Shown: positions 46,867 through 61,163, numbered from the stretch's first letter. The stretch is 64,000 nucleotides of DNA from Plectrocnemia conspersa (GCA_009617715.1 VTFK01000584.1:1-64000); one strand, 5' to 3'. Notes: generated by a model from the sequence alone, not told the origin. Numbers and translations: made by a program.

Positions 46867-49800
46867 AAAACTATGCACATCGTCAAAATTTGCGTTAAGG
46901 TGTCAAGAATGCTCGGCTTCGATATGCAGTGCGCGTGTCACTTCAATAATTTATTTCTAATTCGGGTATTGTTAAGCTCATTAAATTAGCTTTACTTATA
47001 ATTGTTGCTACAAAATATAATTTATAAGTATTCTCTAGACAGCAAAACAAGTAATTAAACAGACAAATAGTCTGCAATGATAACTACTAATATTGCGAAT
47101 TAATACATAACGTATAATAATAAAAAACTAATCCTGGGATTTTTTTTATTATATTAGAAATTTTCCATAAAATCTCAGACCGAATTCCTAGTATCCATGA
47201 AAAGACTGCCAGACAAACATTATCAGTTCGAATATTCCTCGAGTAATTGGAAAGCTTTCAAAGGAAAAACTCGACAAAAAGCGATAAATGTAAAAGAGCG
47301 ATTCGAACAGTCTGAGATAGTACACTAATTAATTTTTTAAACCATGTTTATTTTAATAAAAAAAATACTTTAAGATTATCCTTTAGCAGAATTTTTAATA
47401 TTACAAATTATAATATAAATATTTATAATGTCATATTTATATATTTACTCTACTGTAATAATAAAACAATATTACTTTAATAAAATGTATTAGATAGCTG
47501 GATAAATTTTGAAGTTTAAAGAAGTTCGAACACTGATCCTAATAAATTTTACACATATATAAGTCTTGACAAAAAGTATTTGTAAAAATAAAACTCGTGC
47601 TTTGTCTAAAAAAATAAATCTTAAAATAGTTTTTCTGTAATAAAACTATTCAAATCTAGTAATCTTAAGAGAATACAAAAATGATACATGATTCTTATGG
47701 TTGTTTATTTTCATCACAACACACGACATATCCGTTGTGTTGATTTATATGATGGCAAGAGTATATAGAATGGTCAGGAACGCCCTAAAACAGTCATTAT
47801 ACGTCTTTCTCCGGTTTCGGTGAACTTTTCCAGTCAAGTAATTTGACAAACGGCCCCGAGGGTCGTATCGTTTGTATACTTCATGGGGTATAATTCAATT
47901 TTCTGGCTTATCTCCGAAAACAAAGTCTCCATGGACAGCGGTTAATTGTAACGACGAACAAAGCATCAAGTAACTGATATCAAAACAAGGAAGCTCTTGA
48001 ATGTGAATACGACGAGAAATACATGCTTTTGGACCTCGCTAATGAATCGCTATGTTTATTTTTAAATATTAATATATAAAAAAAGCAGAGAAAACATTTA
48101 TTCCATTTTTATGTGTATACATTTCTCGTAAAAAAAATTTTCGTCTTCGTGAGCGTCTTAATAGAAAGTTCCAAATATACGTTTAAACTTACAAACAATG
48201 ATTTTATTTGCTTAACCTATTACAACACGACTTATTGTAGTAATTGAATTTTTAAAACACAATTAAAAATGTATTGTATAATTTTAAGGTATTTACATTT
48301 TAATTTTGTTGTGAATTTTCAAACACAGTATCATTAAAACAATATTTTACATGAATTATTTTCCAAATAAATATTGGCCTTGATGTTTTAATATAATATA
48401 AATAGAAATAAACTTCTCAAGATAAATACAAATAAATAACCAAGCCTATAAAGTTTTCATATAAAATAATTATCAGGTATATGTAACTTTCAGCATCGTT
48501 TATCATTGATATAAACAACACTCGAGCGAATATACGTAGCATCAAAGCTTTCATCTATTTTTAACACGTATGCACGGTAAATAACAACTTTTCGCAAACA
48601 GTAGTTAAATTTCAGAAACATATTCCGAATTGGTGCGGCTAGATTTTATCTTTGCTTTACGAGTATATTACGGCAATAACCGTCTATTATTTGAGAGATT
48701 AATTAAGATAGGCTTGCGAAGCAGTTCAGCATTCATTCTCAGGCATTATATATTACCAATTAAACAGCCTCATTGGATATCGATCTTCGGCCATTTTCCA
48801 TATAGATTTAATAATCTACCCTCTTGTCATCTGAAAACGCAATCGTTTTAAAAATAATAAGGTTACGCTTTTTGTCGATTTAGCGAAATTCCTAACGTGG
48901 TGATATTGGGTCGTGATATTAATACCAGCAACCGCTATAATTACTATGGTTTTATCTTCAAGCTCTATGAAGCTTGATTAAATCGTAAATTGGCCATAAA
49001 AAATAAGGGTTTATGTTGTATTATATATGATGAAAATTAAATATTGTACAATACACATATACAATTGCACAGTATATAATATATTTTTAAGAAAAAACAG
49101 CTCTTTAAAATTTAAGTTGAATTGAGCTATTAATATTATAAAAATATTATATCCTTTAATTTAAGAAAAGGGAAGTTTAAACGCTGTCATCTTGACGACA
49201 GCCGTTTCAACGCAGGTATCATTTATATTAAATATAAATAACGTCTGTTATATTTACATACAATTTTAAATTTTAAACTTTCAGCTAGCAGTACAATTTG
49301 TTAAATAAACAAGTTGTATGTCCTGATTTAAAGATTAGAAAATCAATCATAGTGAAAAATATTTTAATATATCATATAAATCAGCAATGATAAATTTTTA
49401 TTTCTTATAGTGTAGTTTTAATAGGCTGTTACTTTTACAAGCTTTTGTTACTTCAATGAAGTTAGGAATTTTAATACGGTTATGATTAGAATTTATTTTA
49501 TATGGTTCATAATTTAAGAGATCACTATGCATCGGTCAGAAAATAAGCTGCCAAAATATATATAAGATAGTCATAATTTATAATAATTAGCCGTAATTTA
49601 ATTTAAATTTCGTTGTTATTTCAAGAGCTACTCTTATGGATTTTACCCCTTTGTGATGCATAGTATTATGCCACAACGTTAATTTACAATACAAATCATA
49701 TTAAACAAGTGTTTGCATCATACTATACCTGTACTGCATAATTGCATAGCGTGCACGTAAAATAAACAAAAACAATATAATATTTTTTTTAGAACTATTT

Positions 49801-50381
49801 TTAAATAACTATATAAAATATGTATTTGTAAATAACTATATAAAATAAGTTATATATGTAGTAACTTTTAACGTTTTTTAATGTAAATTTCAAGCACCAG
49901 TAGACCGCTTTTAATTCAAGTTTCAAAAGTATGCCAGTGTAACTGATACGGAAATTTAATTAAAAAATATCGTTTGCAAATTACTTTGCTTTAATTAAAT
50001 TATTAAAATAATTTTAAAATAAAATAAATATACGTGTGCATTATTAAAGTTTTTTTGTATCCTTGCGATTTAAATATATTTATTTAATACCAAGAAGCAT
50101 GAAAAATAACTTTCAAATCTCTGAAACATATTCAGAGTCGCGTAATTTAAAAGTTATACTTAATCAGGGAGCAGTTGTGGATGTTGTTTGCGCCGCAAGA
50201 CGCTCAAGAAACTTTTGATAAATTCTCTGCTTCATCTAAAGACGCTCCATGAAGATTTGCATATTTTTCTTTCGGAGAATCGTTTTAAGGAACTGATCGC
50301 GTATTAGTCTTTTAATATAAATAGCATATAATAAATTTATTTATGTATATTAATGATGTACTTTTTTTTTATTTGTTTCAG
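46867..50381. other. non-coding stretch with scattered islands
   Basis: More balanced islands at 47.16-47.33, 47.7-48.05, 48.5-48.95 and 50.1-50.3 kb contain only short ORFs (a 73-codon one at 48,630) with no domain. A direct repeat AAATAACTATATAAAATA occurs at 49,803-49,820 and 49,830-49,847. If the exon at 50,382 is not the first, this is intron of that gene and the islands could be its enhancers. Confidence 0.4.
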
Positions 50382-50610
50382 GTCTCAGCCGTTGCTCGAT
50401 TACGTCCAAGTGATTATTGATTACCGATAAATTTTATTATACTTATGTATACCTACTTTGCCGCTGTGACGCGATGAAATGTTTGTTATTATATGAAAGT
50501 TGTGTACAAGTGGGTTAATTTTGGAACCGTAGTGTATTGATGGTTGTGTTGTAAACTGCAAATGAAGATAACAAAATTCGTCGAGGGATATTATAGATGA
50601 TGGTGACGTA
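50382..50610 (+). other. 5' untranslated part of an exon, with several short upstream ORFs
   Basis: A long pyrimidine tract and acceptor (TTTTTATTTGTTTCAG ending at 50,381) opens this exon. Before the main ATG it carries several short ORFs, for example starting at about 50,446 (10 codons), 50,477 (14 codons) and 50,562 (12 codons), plus ATGATGGTGACGTAA whose stop overlaps the main start (TAATG). Such leaders lower translation and are common in fly developmental and neuronal genes. The transcription start and any earlier exon were not found. Confidence 0.5.
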
Positions 50611-50683
50611 ATGTTCCCATCGCCTTGTCGCCTGTTCTACGCGGGTTTTCTGCTCTGTATAATGATATCACCTTCAACTCCAG
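50611..50683 (+). CDS. first coding exon of a secreted or membrane protein (signal peptide), gene continues
   Basis: ATG at 50,611 starts 24 codons reading MFPSPCRLFYAGFLL then CIMISPSTP. The exon ends in phase 1 at CCAG/GTAATT (intron from 50,684). The segment has a short basic n-region, a hydrophobic core (LFYAGFLLCIMI) and a small-residue c-region, as in a cleavable signal peptide. GC content is well above the flanks. Signal-peptide exons joined in phase 1 and followed by very long introns are typical of immunoglobulin-superfamily and other extracellular-domain genes in flies, so that is the likeliest class, but no downstream exon is identifiable in the remaining 13 kb. The start is chosen because the earlier ATGs all hit stops. 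Confidence 0.55.
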
Positions 50684-53600
50684 GTAATTATTTATATTAA
50701 TAGACTTATTATAAATGTTTTACAAAGCTAATTGCCTTTCACAAAGTGTCAAAAGACAATTTAATAAGGAAAAATGAGATAAATATATTTATTTATGCAT
50801 TTATTCATATTCGACTATTCAACAATTTATTTATTTTTAAATTTATTTACATATAATAAACTTAAATATGTAATAAATATGGTTAGTAAATATGCAAGGT
50901 TAATAATGAATGTAATAAAATATATGATTTTTAGTCAAAAATATTAAAGAAAAACTTAATATATATATGATTTGTAAATATTACTGTTTGTTTGACAAAA
51001 ATTATATAAAAAAAACTAAAGACTCTAATTAAAATTAATTATTTAATTATAACATAATTGTACCTTATATTACTAATTTTTATTTATATGCATATTCCAT
51101 GATACATTGTTAGTTATTAGAATAATCTGATAATGCCAAAAGTATGACGGATATAACTTCGTAAACATTATGTAAAAACTTATTTTGATAATTTGATACG
51201 AAATGGAAGATAAGCATTTGATATATAATAAATGGTTAGATTATGGTTAAAAGTTCGAGCTAAGTTTACCAATTTGACAAGTAGGTATACCAAAGTTATG
51301 TGGTAAAATCGATGTTTGCATGAAGTTCTGCTCAATTTCGAATGTTAATTACAAATTTACTGCTATTTTTATACTACAAATAATACGAACAACTATATAT
51401 TGACAATGTAAATTTTGTATGGCTTTGATGTTTCATCGCAATATGGCATTCATTTTCTGTCAACAACCACAGATTGATGTGACAAAGCGATGACCTAAAT
51501 GAAATATGTGAATCGTGAATTGTCATCAACGATGACTCATTAAATTAATATTATTTGAACAAAACGAGAAATTTAAATTGTTAATAAACATTTATTATTT
51601 TAGTAAAATAAATCTTTATTCCAGATTTATATACATGTCTTTAAATTAAAGAATGCTTCAAACGTAAATATCCTGAGGCATATTTCTATGTATTATATAT
51701 TATACATTCATAATATAAGGTTTGTGTACTATACTTTTAATAATTTCATTTTATGTTAGTATAAATATATTTTTTACATTAAATGGAAATAATAATGTCC
51801 TTGTTTATTCCGACAAGGGTAAAAATAAAACCGAAAAAATCTATTCGCAAAATATTAAAAGTCAGGAAAAGTGCCTTTTTACAGGCACTCATCTGGCGAA
51901 TCTCGGATATTCGGTCTTAAAATTTATTTATGCGTATTCAAATACAGAACGACGAAAAAATAGCAATATGGTAAATACGGATCGCTTTTCAGTATGCTTA
52001 TTGTTTTTGAATCACCAAAGCTACATAAAAAACAAAAACATTTTTAAACCGAATTCAGTGAATTGAAAAAATTACAATTTCACAAAATATTCCGAACCTT
52101 CCAAAATTGTTACATCTACTTGACAGGTCTTGAGAAACAACAAGGTCGTAAATACGTCTAAGAAAAACAAAATTGTAAATTACACCTCAATCTAGTTTTA
52201 AAGTTAAAAATTAATCAACAGTTATTAATTTATAAACTAAGTTTGCTATATTAATTTTAATGGTTTATCTTTCAAATTTAATAATTCATTTTATATATTA
52301 ATGTGAATAATATTAAAATTGCTTTTAAAGTAGATAATCGAAATATAAAAAGGATCTTTATTCGTAATATCATTTACAAATATTTTAATATTATCTTAAA
52401 TGATATTGATATTGATATTTAAGATTTAGTTTTTGAATTTTATAAATATGATCGGCCATTGAAGCGCCGCCAGTTTTTGTTTTCTAGTCGTTGTCAACCA
52501 AAGAAAACGTTGCTTATGCCTTCGCCACGTTATTTTGCAAGAGTGCTGCTTAGCTTATGACCAAATAAATCAGCCCTTACAATATTGAAAGTTAGTTTTA
52601 AATCGTTATATATCTAGCGTTCTGAATTAGCGTATGTAATGTTCATACACTCGTAATAACAGTCATCTTATCCCCATAAACTGTATTTTTAATATTTTTA
52701 AAAATTAAAATAATATTTTTATATTCCGAAGTACGTCGTTATCAAAAAATCATTTTGAAACATTTTTTTAATTTAACAATTTTAAAATATATAATTGTGC
52801 CAAATAGTAAATATCATACAAGAGTTTCCTGTGACACTACTCTTTAATGCGCAAGTTTTTTTGTTATTTATTCCTATGGTAAGATAAGTATAAGGACCAT
52901 GTTTAATACAATATTATATAATATAAGATATAGATAGCACTTATGGGATCTCAAAAGTGCCCACTTTTTTCATTTGCGCATTACAAAGATAATATAGTTA
53001 AAAAAATATAAAAAGACAGTTGTCATTGTATAAAATTTTTTTTATAGATATATTTTTATTGTTTATATCTTATCAAATATATTATAAAATTCAATTAAAA
53101 ATTATAATAAAAGCTTATTTCGTCTTGAAAAATCTATCTTTGTTGGTTATGCTACAGCGTGGCAGCTATCGTCTTTTGAACGTGGTTTTGCTTCTTTGGT
53201 AATAAATTGTGAACGATATTCTACGATTACCGAGAATATGTATCTATATGGATATTAAAAATATATTTTTTATTTGCTAAATAAATTTGTTTTGTAATAT
53301 TTATTAAACTATATAAAAATAAACATATTTATTTAAACATCCATCTTAAATCAATTAAGCAATAGAAAAGATGATTACGACTTATAAAAAAAATATTTCT
53401 AATCTTTTACTGTATTTTAAAGATTAAACAGTATTAAAAGCTCCAAGTTGTTTTGTTTATTTAGAAGTGCAATTAATTATGTATACCCAGAATATATATT
53501 ATTTTTTCAAATGTTGAAAATATACATTAGGGGAATTTAATAAATACATATTAATATTTTTTGCTCAAATTTATAAGCACGAAGTAACTGAAAAATACGA

Positions 53601-56600
53601 TTCTGAGAATCCTCGAACCGATTATTTAAAATTCTAAACAAACAAACTAACACTAGTCCATTTAAAGTTTATTGAAATTTTACGTTTTTTTAAGTCTCAA
53701 TAAAAATAGTGAACCTTTCGATTTCTAATCGCCTGCATCAATGTGATCAATGAACTTTTTCTATATTTAATCGTGAAATTCAGGTTTGTTAAATTGCAGA
53801 TAAGGATGTTAACAAACCAATTGCGTATTTGAGCACACCTCTAAAGTGTGTTTACGTCTTACGAGAAAACATGGTCTTGATGGCTACTTTGGCGATCGTT
53901 AACCAAGGAGTTTGTAGTACAATAATATTAGATGTGTTACTAAGATCTTTTATTTATTGTGTGATGTGTAGTCCAAGCTTTTTAAACGAGTCGATGACGA
54001 TATAGTATTGGAAATTTTTCTTTTCGTTGTTCAAGTGGTCGTTACGGTAACCAATAAATAACCAAAATAATTAGTAATATTACGCGAGATACAAACAGTA
54101 ACTGATTTAAATTTAAAATAATAGCGTGGTTTACAAGCACGTATACAGTACATATTTTTATTTTTATTTCCTAAAAAATTAGCAAAATTCTTCACAAAAA
54201 TATTTAAAAGAAAACGCAATTATTTTTTAGCTCTGATGTTAAATGTTTTTGGTCATGTAAAATAAGGTCACTTACAAATTATGTCTAAAAAATACCATTT
54301 TTGTGAAACTTTTTAGACTTCACGTAAAATTCTGCAATGTGTATAATTTAAGTTATTAGCGATAATGTAGGTGATTATTACACTAGCCACTTGCCCTGTA
54401 ATTGGCACTTTGCTCTATGAAGGGTTAAAATATAGTTCATTAATTTTTTTCAGCCACTCTGTATATTTTTTTCACAGTCGGAACCTTCATGTAATAAATG
54501 CGTATACAATTCACGCCATCGGCCGAAAAACCAATCGCGGCCCGCGTGTGAATGTGCGATCGTAAAAGTGGCATTACCACCATAGTCGAATTACCATATC
54601 TCTTTTAACGCGCCCCCTTTAACGCCCATAAACACTTCGGCTCCAGTGTTGCCATTTTTCGTTCAGACGACACCTTGCCGCCGATTCCACTCCCCGTGGG
54701 CATATTTTTTCCTTCTCGCCACACTCGCGCACGATTATGCCCGATATCTTTTGCGTCGATATTTTATTCGGCGAAAGGCGCGACAAAAACCTGATTGTGA
54801 CCGTTTCAGTCGTAAAAAGTTTATTCGTTTCAGTTGTAGTAAAAAATGATGCGCGGTGTTGAGGGATTCTAAAGGATTTGTTATACGGCACGAGCAGTGC
54901 GTTGGAATAGACCCGAATAAATTGCCATGTGCTACATGATAAAATAATGCCCCATTTCTTTCCCATCATATTTAAAAATAAATATAAAATATGTAATAAT
55001 AGCTAACTTAATAAACTATACAAAACAATATACATAATGAAAACGGACATTTAAGAAGGCAAAAATAAAATCTTTCTCTGATTTAATTTTGCAGTCAACA
55101 ATAGTATTTCAAGCCTTCCTTAATCTTAAAAATTGTTTCTATTTCAGGCCTATTGTTTATTAAATTTAAATTGTACTATTATGTCTTTCCAATGTGTTAT
55201 GACGGCCTTAATACACAAAAAGTATTATTGATCATTTCATACAAATTCATATTCGTAACTTATGCTTTACATAAATCTAGTTCTATAAATCTGTCATGTT
55301 TGTTTTTCTGAAAAAAAATATTAATGCATATTTTTATTGTTTATTCGAAAAATTTTCTAATTACTCGAGAATTTTACAATCTTTATTTGTTGAAAATTAA
55401 ATATGTTAAAATATTTTAAAATGTGTATAACCGCTGCATAAAAATTGGTGGTTCCGTGCCAGATGTTTAAAAATACGCATGTTTTTTTAAAAAACGTATG
55501 TGAATAGCTAAAAAATGTTACGATTTTCTCAACTACCTTAATCGGCTTTTTCTTTGTTTTGTTAATAAATGAACTATTTTTATTTTCATAAAGTAAAAAT
55601 AATTGCTCGTTATTAACGTTGCTCTGTTACGTCGTTGACATATATTTATTATATAAAATAAATAAATATAAATACAATATCCCGTATCCAGCATTTCGAT
55701 CGAACGCAATACCTTACACAATTTATTTGCTGTATCACTACATAGTGTATTATATTTTGCTTAGTCCATTTTCCTCGTATATTGTATATCTTTCACAAAA
55801 TGCTCTTGATTGACGTGCTAACAGACCCAGGGTCTCATGTTGTTTCTCATATCAACAAACAAACCCTTTGCGAATATCCATTTATTATGTAAACATGAAA
55901 TATATTAGATCTACTCTAAAACGGCTTTTGCATAGATAAAACATTTCCATATTATTGGGCAATATAAAAATTACATTTTATATTTGAATACGCGGCTCGT
56001 TGTATCACAATGTTTTATAATAAAAAAGGTACATAAATTCTGTGCACTTATATGTATAATGACAAACAAGCTTTTAAATATAAAGAGCGAATTTATGTTA
56101 CTATTAAGATAACAGTTACCTACTCGTGGAAGTTTTTAATGCCAGTTATATTCATTGTGCCAAAGTTTTACAAAGCGCTGTATATTAAAAACATTTTTTT
56201 TCTTTGCCAATTGTTTGCTTAAGTTTTAATCATCATTTTATTTGCTTGTACTTATAATTAAAGAAACTGCGATAACGATTTATCTATATTTAAATTAGAA
56301 AAAAAATAATATTTAGCATTAAGAATGAAATGAGAGTATGTAAATAATGTTGTTAATGTAAAAATTAGAATTATAAAAAGCTGAATGTTAAAAGTCATAA
56401 AAATAACATAAAAAAGTATTTTTTTACGTTAGATGTTTTCATGACCTTTCATAGGAGGAAACTTTCACATTAACGAGCAAAACTTTTCGGTAACGTTAAG
56501 TGAGTTCTCAATTACTCTAACCAATTATTTATGTTTTTTTATAGCATTTCTTATTTTTTAAATCTAATCATTCGATATATAAATAAATATAATACAAAAA

Positions 56601-58835
56601 CATTTATTTAATATAATAACCCAATTAATCAAATTAAAGTACGAAACATATTCATAATATAAGATGCAACATTTAAATAGTAACGTCGTCTTTAATAATT
56701 CGATCAGTTATCGATCTAAACATTATATATAATTCCAAATATCATATGTTTCCGCGAATTATTTATTATTATTATTAAAATTTGAGTCTTACACAAATTT
56801 GCTTTGACGCGTAAGCTGACTAAAATATAAATAGTATAAATAAATCACTTTAATATTACCTAAATATATTTTTTTAGTTCTGACCCAATCAGTAAATAAT
56901 TTTATGTTCCTTATATATCTTCTGCTGCAAATTTTTGTTTTTTTTAAATACGAGCATTTTTGAATTGATTGGTAATCCACAACCAATTGACATGAAAAAA
57001 CATTGTGTCAGCATCGACAATTCTAATTACGCGCTTACAAAACAGAAACCCATCAAAGAGGCAATCCTTTGTTTTCGGTGGAATATAAATGGTATCGTAT
57101 AACTGATTTATGTAGGTATTTGTATCAACTATACTAACTATACAGCCTTTTTATACAATGTTATAAATATATTTTTATTATACATACATTACATAAATAT
57201 GTATGTTTGATTATTTTCAGGCAAATTTACCCTGAGGTGTGTTTCTAAATTATTGTTAACCTAGATCTTTTGAATATTTTTATAAAAATCAAGGATTTGG
57301 GTGGATGAAGAGGCTGTCAACTTTTTTTGCCACTGTTATAAATTATCATTTATTTATTTTTAATAAATTAATCAAATGTTTTTTTTATAAAACAAATATT
57401 TTTTAACGCACATATATTTAAGTAAAAATAACATAATTCAAGTTTTAAATTTATATTTAAGACTTTCGAAAATAAATTCGCAGAACTGTACAGCGATAAG
57501 CGATAACGATCAGCAACTACAATAAAATGCATTAAAACTTAAAAGGAATTGCAAATCGCAGAGAGATAACGATATTACGAAATCTTGAGCGCAGCGGTAA
57601 ATTGTGATAACGCTCTAATCACTTTTACGTGGCTTGAAATGCTTATTATTTTATTTTTGAACAATTCGCAATATAAATATGTTGTGTTTATAATATTTTA
57701 CAAAATAATATTGTGCCTTAGCAGTTACCCTATACTATTTTTACGTATAACAACAAGTGATAATCTGACATGAAACTGAAATAACAAATCGAATTACATT
57801 CAGTTATTTTCAATCAAATATCCAGATTTTTATCTTACGATATTTTTATATTTTCCTACATTTCGTAATACGAAACCTATATTCTAAAAATAATGCTTGT
57901 ATTTTTTTAAAACAAAACCTATATATTTCATATGTGATAAAACATCTATTGATTTTAATCTGCTCGCGTAAAGTTATCCTTATATTATAAATAAAAATAT
58001 AAAAGAAACAATATTAATGGATTCGCCGCTGCTTTACTAACCGTAAGACGATGCTTTAACTTTCAACTAATTCGATCCAAATATTTCCTTTAGATTAAGG
58101 ATCACTTTCAACATGTTTGCATATATGTTTATATTGATATGTTATGTTAAAATCATTAGTAAATTTGAGAGTTAATTTAAGATATGCGTATTAAGGATTT
58201 CAAGATGTAAACACTGTTTTGAGCTCAAATATATGATATCATATTTCCGGCCTTGTATATTGACGGACCTGTTATAACTTTTTTAAAGTATCAGTATGCT
58301 TCCTAGAAAAATAGGTATTTGATATAAGCGTATTATAGAGATATTTGATCTTTAAGATACAAATGTGCTATAATAAACTTATATACCCCAAACTACAACC
58401 CGCTGGTCCTACAACGCATGTAAATATATCCCGCGGCCGCTTTTAACATGTTATGTAAACATAACCCTCATTAAGTATCTAGATTTTCAGAAAAAATGTC
58501 GAAAGATACAGTGATTATTGACTAATAGTATAATTATTGTCTAGATCTATATATAAACATAGCATACACATATGTACAAATATGATTTCAATAAGAATAT
58601 TTTTATCTAGTCTAGTTTGTAAACCCTTGCTATACAAAAGATTGGGCAATACAGTAGCCATTACCAATTATACGGGTAAAGGTTAACTGATAATGTCTAC
58701 TTTACGTATAGTCGCATCTTTTGAGTCGGATGAATATATTGTTATTATTATCCCTCATTTAAAAATATTTTAGAATTTTTTTTTATATATAAAATATCTT
58801 TATTATTATATTTAAAAGTATGATTAAATAAACAT
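50684..58835. other. presumed long intron, AT-rich with islands
   Basis: No further exon of the signal-peptide gene is convincing. An acceptor-like TTTGATTATTTTCAG ending at about 57,220 is followed in the right phase by KFTLRCVSK-like codons but hits TAG after 14 codons. Islands of balanced composition lie at 54.37-54.96, 55.43-55.8, 57.48-57.62 and 58.38-58.45 kb. The 114-codon ORF at 51,722-52,066 has no domain, though it contains a small hairpin (AGTGCCT ... AGGCACT). Confidence 0.45.
57492..57575. promoter_or_regulatory. GATA-motif cluster
   Basis: GCGATAAGCGATAACGATC gives two GATAA cores 8 bases apart at about 57,495-57,508, and GAGATAACGATATT follows at about 57,563. In the presumed intron this is a candidate enhancer bound by GATA factors. 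Based on motif density alone. Confidence 0.3.
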
Positions 58836-58878
58836 TCTTACTTAAACATTTAATATTTAATTAAATATTTAAGTAAGA
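58836..58878. repeat. 18-bp inverted repeat, 7-base spacer
   Basis: TCTTACTTAAACATTTAA (58,836-58,853) pairs with TTAAATATTTAAGTAAGA (58,861-58,878) with one mismatch. It lies about 85 bases from the edge of the duplicated gene fragment at 58,962, and might relate to the breakpoint. An AT-rich palindrome of this length can also arise by chance replication slippage. Confidence 0.75.
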
Positions 58879-58961
58879 TTATTAATAAATTAAATATTTT
58901 TTTATTGATTATTGGATTTAAAAAAAACATGGTTTTAAAGATGTTTTAATAAAAGTTTAAA

Positions 58962-59470
58962 TCACTTTAACAGTTGACTGATCAGGAAGATGTTGTGTTC
59001 TTCCGCATTTTTTTTTGCTTCGTCACCAATTTATTTTTCATTAGATGTACTGACAGATATCTATATTTACTCTTGGTTCAATTTACTAGATGAATGAATA
59101 ATAATAGTGCTCTTAATAATTATGAACAATAATAATGTCCTTTTTCTTATACAGTCCGACCATTGACAATAGATTGACTATTTTTTGTATTTGGTCCTGT
59201 CTCATCCCTGAACTTTACATGCTTTTTTTAACACTTGCAGACTTTTAGTTGCCTAAATTTTTTAGAGTCTCTGTTATTTAGCACTGGATTGACTAAGTCC
59301 AGCTACTAAAACAGCGTTTTCTTTGATGGGTGGGAAAATTGGCAGATTAATTTCAGTACGCGTTTTACATAGAGCATTATGTGCGTGCTTCTTTTTCTTC
59401 TTGTTATATTTCTGGTCGCTTGATGATTAAAATGTGCTTACCGTATTCCGATGACTTCAATAGACTCGAA
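58962..59470 (-). pseudogene. broken partial duplicate of the 5' half of the 496-residue gene
   Basis: Same strand and order as 62,030-62,770 of the intact gene. Matching blocks include CACTTTAACAGTTGACTGAT (58,962, against 62,031), TACTGACAGATAT (about 59,049), GATTGACTATTTTTTGTATT (about 59,171), ACTAAAACAGCGTTTTCTTT (about 59,304), and TGCTTACCGTATTCC with GACTTCAATAGACT (about 59,425-59,465). It corresponds to residues 1 to about 208 plus the 5' splice site. Several frameshifts, a loss of roughly 90 bases (58,990-59,020 against 62,070-62,160), loss of the start codon and of most of the 5' intron leave no usable frame. The retained donor sequence (GGTAAGCA) shows a DNA-level copy, not a retrocopy. 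Confidence 0.88.
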
Positions 59471-61090
59471 GAAGCAAAGCAGGACCAGGCAACCTTCAGA
59501 GGTTATATATGTAATAACATTCAGGTATGCAGCCCCTGTACAAAATTATTTTTCAATCACCAGGTCATTTTTTACCGTTGTAAATGCGTTCTGTGACATG
59601 TTTATAAAATCGTCGTCAATATTGTTTTTTTATAGTAATATTCTAGTCAAACTCTTTGCTTTTTAATTTATTCTAACATATATAAATCATTAGAGTAGCG
59701 GATATAGGATGGCTCTTTTCGTTCGATGGCTCCCAAACTTTTGCCCTATTTTTCTTCAATCTTATCTAACCTCACAACGCCTCTATTCCGAAGCGGTTCC
59801 ACATAGAGATGGAGCATATTTCACTGAGAAGTCACACGAGACTCGGCGTGATATATTATATCGCACAAAAAAACATGCGCTTGCGATTCGGATTGCTCGC
59901 ACAGAAATTGGGGTTACAGAATCAAAGATCACGTAAAAGCAGCGTCACGTACCACTTGGAGATTCAGAGTGTGGCCTCGCGACATCTGTTGTGCTCTGCT
60001 TCCTGTGCCCACCAGTGGAGGATGCGACGACATGTTTTTGTTCATTACACCGAAAGAGGGCGGAATATACGGCACTTCGTTAAAATTTTACTTTATGCTA
60101 CGGGAGAACGCTGCTGTTTTTTAATGCCGCGCGCGTGCGACGCTGCCTTTATTTTAGTGTTTATTTTTTTCATTTCGAAAATTTATACGCCTTCAGGTTT
60201 GGTAATGTATCGCAAGATGATCTTTTTATTTAAAAAAAACATAGTACATTTATTATTTATATAATAATCCCTTTTAATACTTATACAATTAAAAGTAAAG
60301 AAGGTGGAAGAGTAGTAGAGCAAATTATATCAATTGGTTATTTAATGCTTATTTAATTATAAGTATTTTGAAAATAAAAGTTAAGCTATAATATTAATAT
60401 AATATTTAACTATAAAAAATATAATATTTAACTTTAAAAAATGTTATAATTAACTATTTGGTGTTAAAAAAATTATAAATAAATAAAAAAATTATAAGTA
60501 AAAAAAAAATAGCTATTTCTTTACAATATTTACATAAATATCATAGAAGCTTTTAATCGAAATAAATAGTCTTTTTCATATATTTATTACCTTATCTAGA
60601 TTAACTAAAATATAGTATATTATTTATGATATAATTTATATATTTCAAACTTCTTTTACAATATTATTTAGTTATATTTTAATTACGATTCATACTAAAA
60701 GTAGCATTAAATATTATTAGATTTTACAAAGCAATAATTAATTTTATTAAAATTATTTTTCAGAGTGACAAAATAGTCTAATAAAATTGAATAATATTCT
60801 GTAATCACATGATTACTTTTTATTATACAAATAAAAAATTTAATGCACTGTCAATTAATAAGGGATTTGTGTAAAATATAATAATAAACATTTTCCCTTA
60901 ATTAATTTATTTACAACTGTACAGCTATACATATATTACAAAACATTTTTTTGTAGATCATTTTTTAATTTTAATATTTTTTTGATTACATTTTTTCGTT
61001 GCTATTGTATATTATACATTTAATATTTGCTAGACATTCTAGTATGCATATTTAAATTCACTAGCTATACACAACATTTTTTATATTTTT
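59471..61090. other. spacer between pseudogene and intact gene
   Basis: A CpG-rich island at about 59,700-60,190 is open in two plus frames (75 and 151 codons). The longer reading is rich in Arg/His/Cys with no domain and ends in an AT-rich hydrophobic tail, so it is more likely a composition effect or old insertion than a gene. 60,200-61,090 is extremely AT-rich, with a local repeat of AATATTTAACTATAAAAAAT type at about 60,400-60,446. Confidence 0.4.
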
Positions 61091-61096
61091 TTTATT
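61091..61096 (-). terminator. candidate polyadenylation signal
   Basis: AATAAA on the minus strand, about 70 bases after the stop codon of the 496-residue gene, in a run AATAAAATAAA. Similar hexamers occur elsewhere in this AT-rich tract, so this is only the best placed one. Confidence 0.4.
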
Positions 61097-61163
61097 TTAT
61101 TATGATTTTTAATTTTTTTTTATATAGAAACTATAAAAGTTTTAAACTCACATATATATCACT

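Noticed and set aside
51722..52066. 114-codon plus ORF in the presumed intron
   Set aside because: Starts with an A/T-driven hydrophobic run and has no recognisable domain or splice sites; chance cannot be excluded.
54619..54969. 116-codon minus ORF
   Set aside because: The overlapping opposite frame is equally open and neither shows motifs; likely a composition effect of a CpG-rich island.
57221..57265. Possible second exon (phase fits, KFTLRCVSK-like codons) for the signal-peptide gene
   Set aside because: Hits TAG after about 14 codons and has no donor; acceptor-like strings are frequent in this DNA.
59809..60264. 151-codon plus ORF rich in Arg, His and Cys
   Set aside because: No domain, ambiguous alternative frame of 75 codons over the same DNA, and an AT-rich tail of low-complexity residues.
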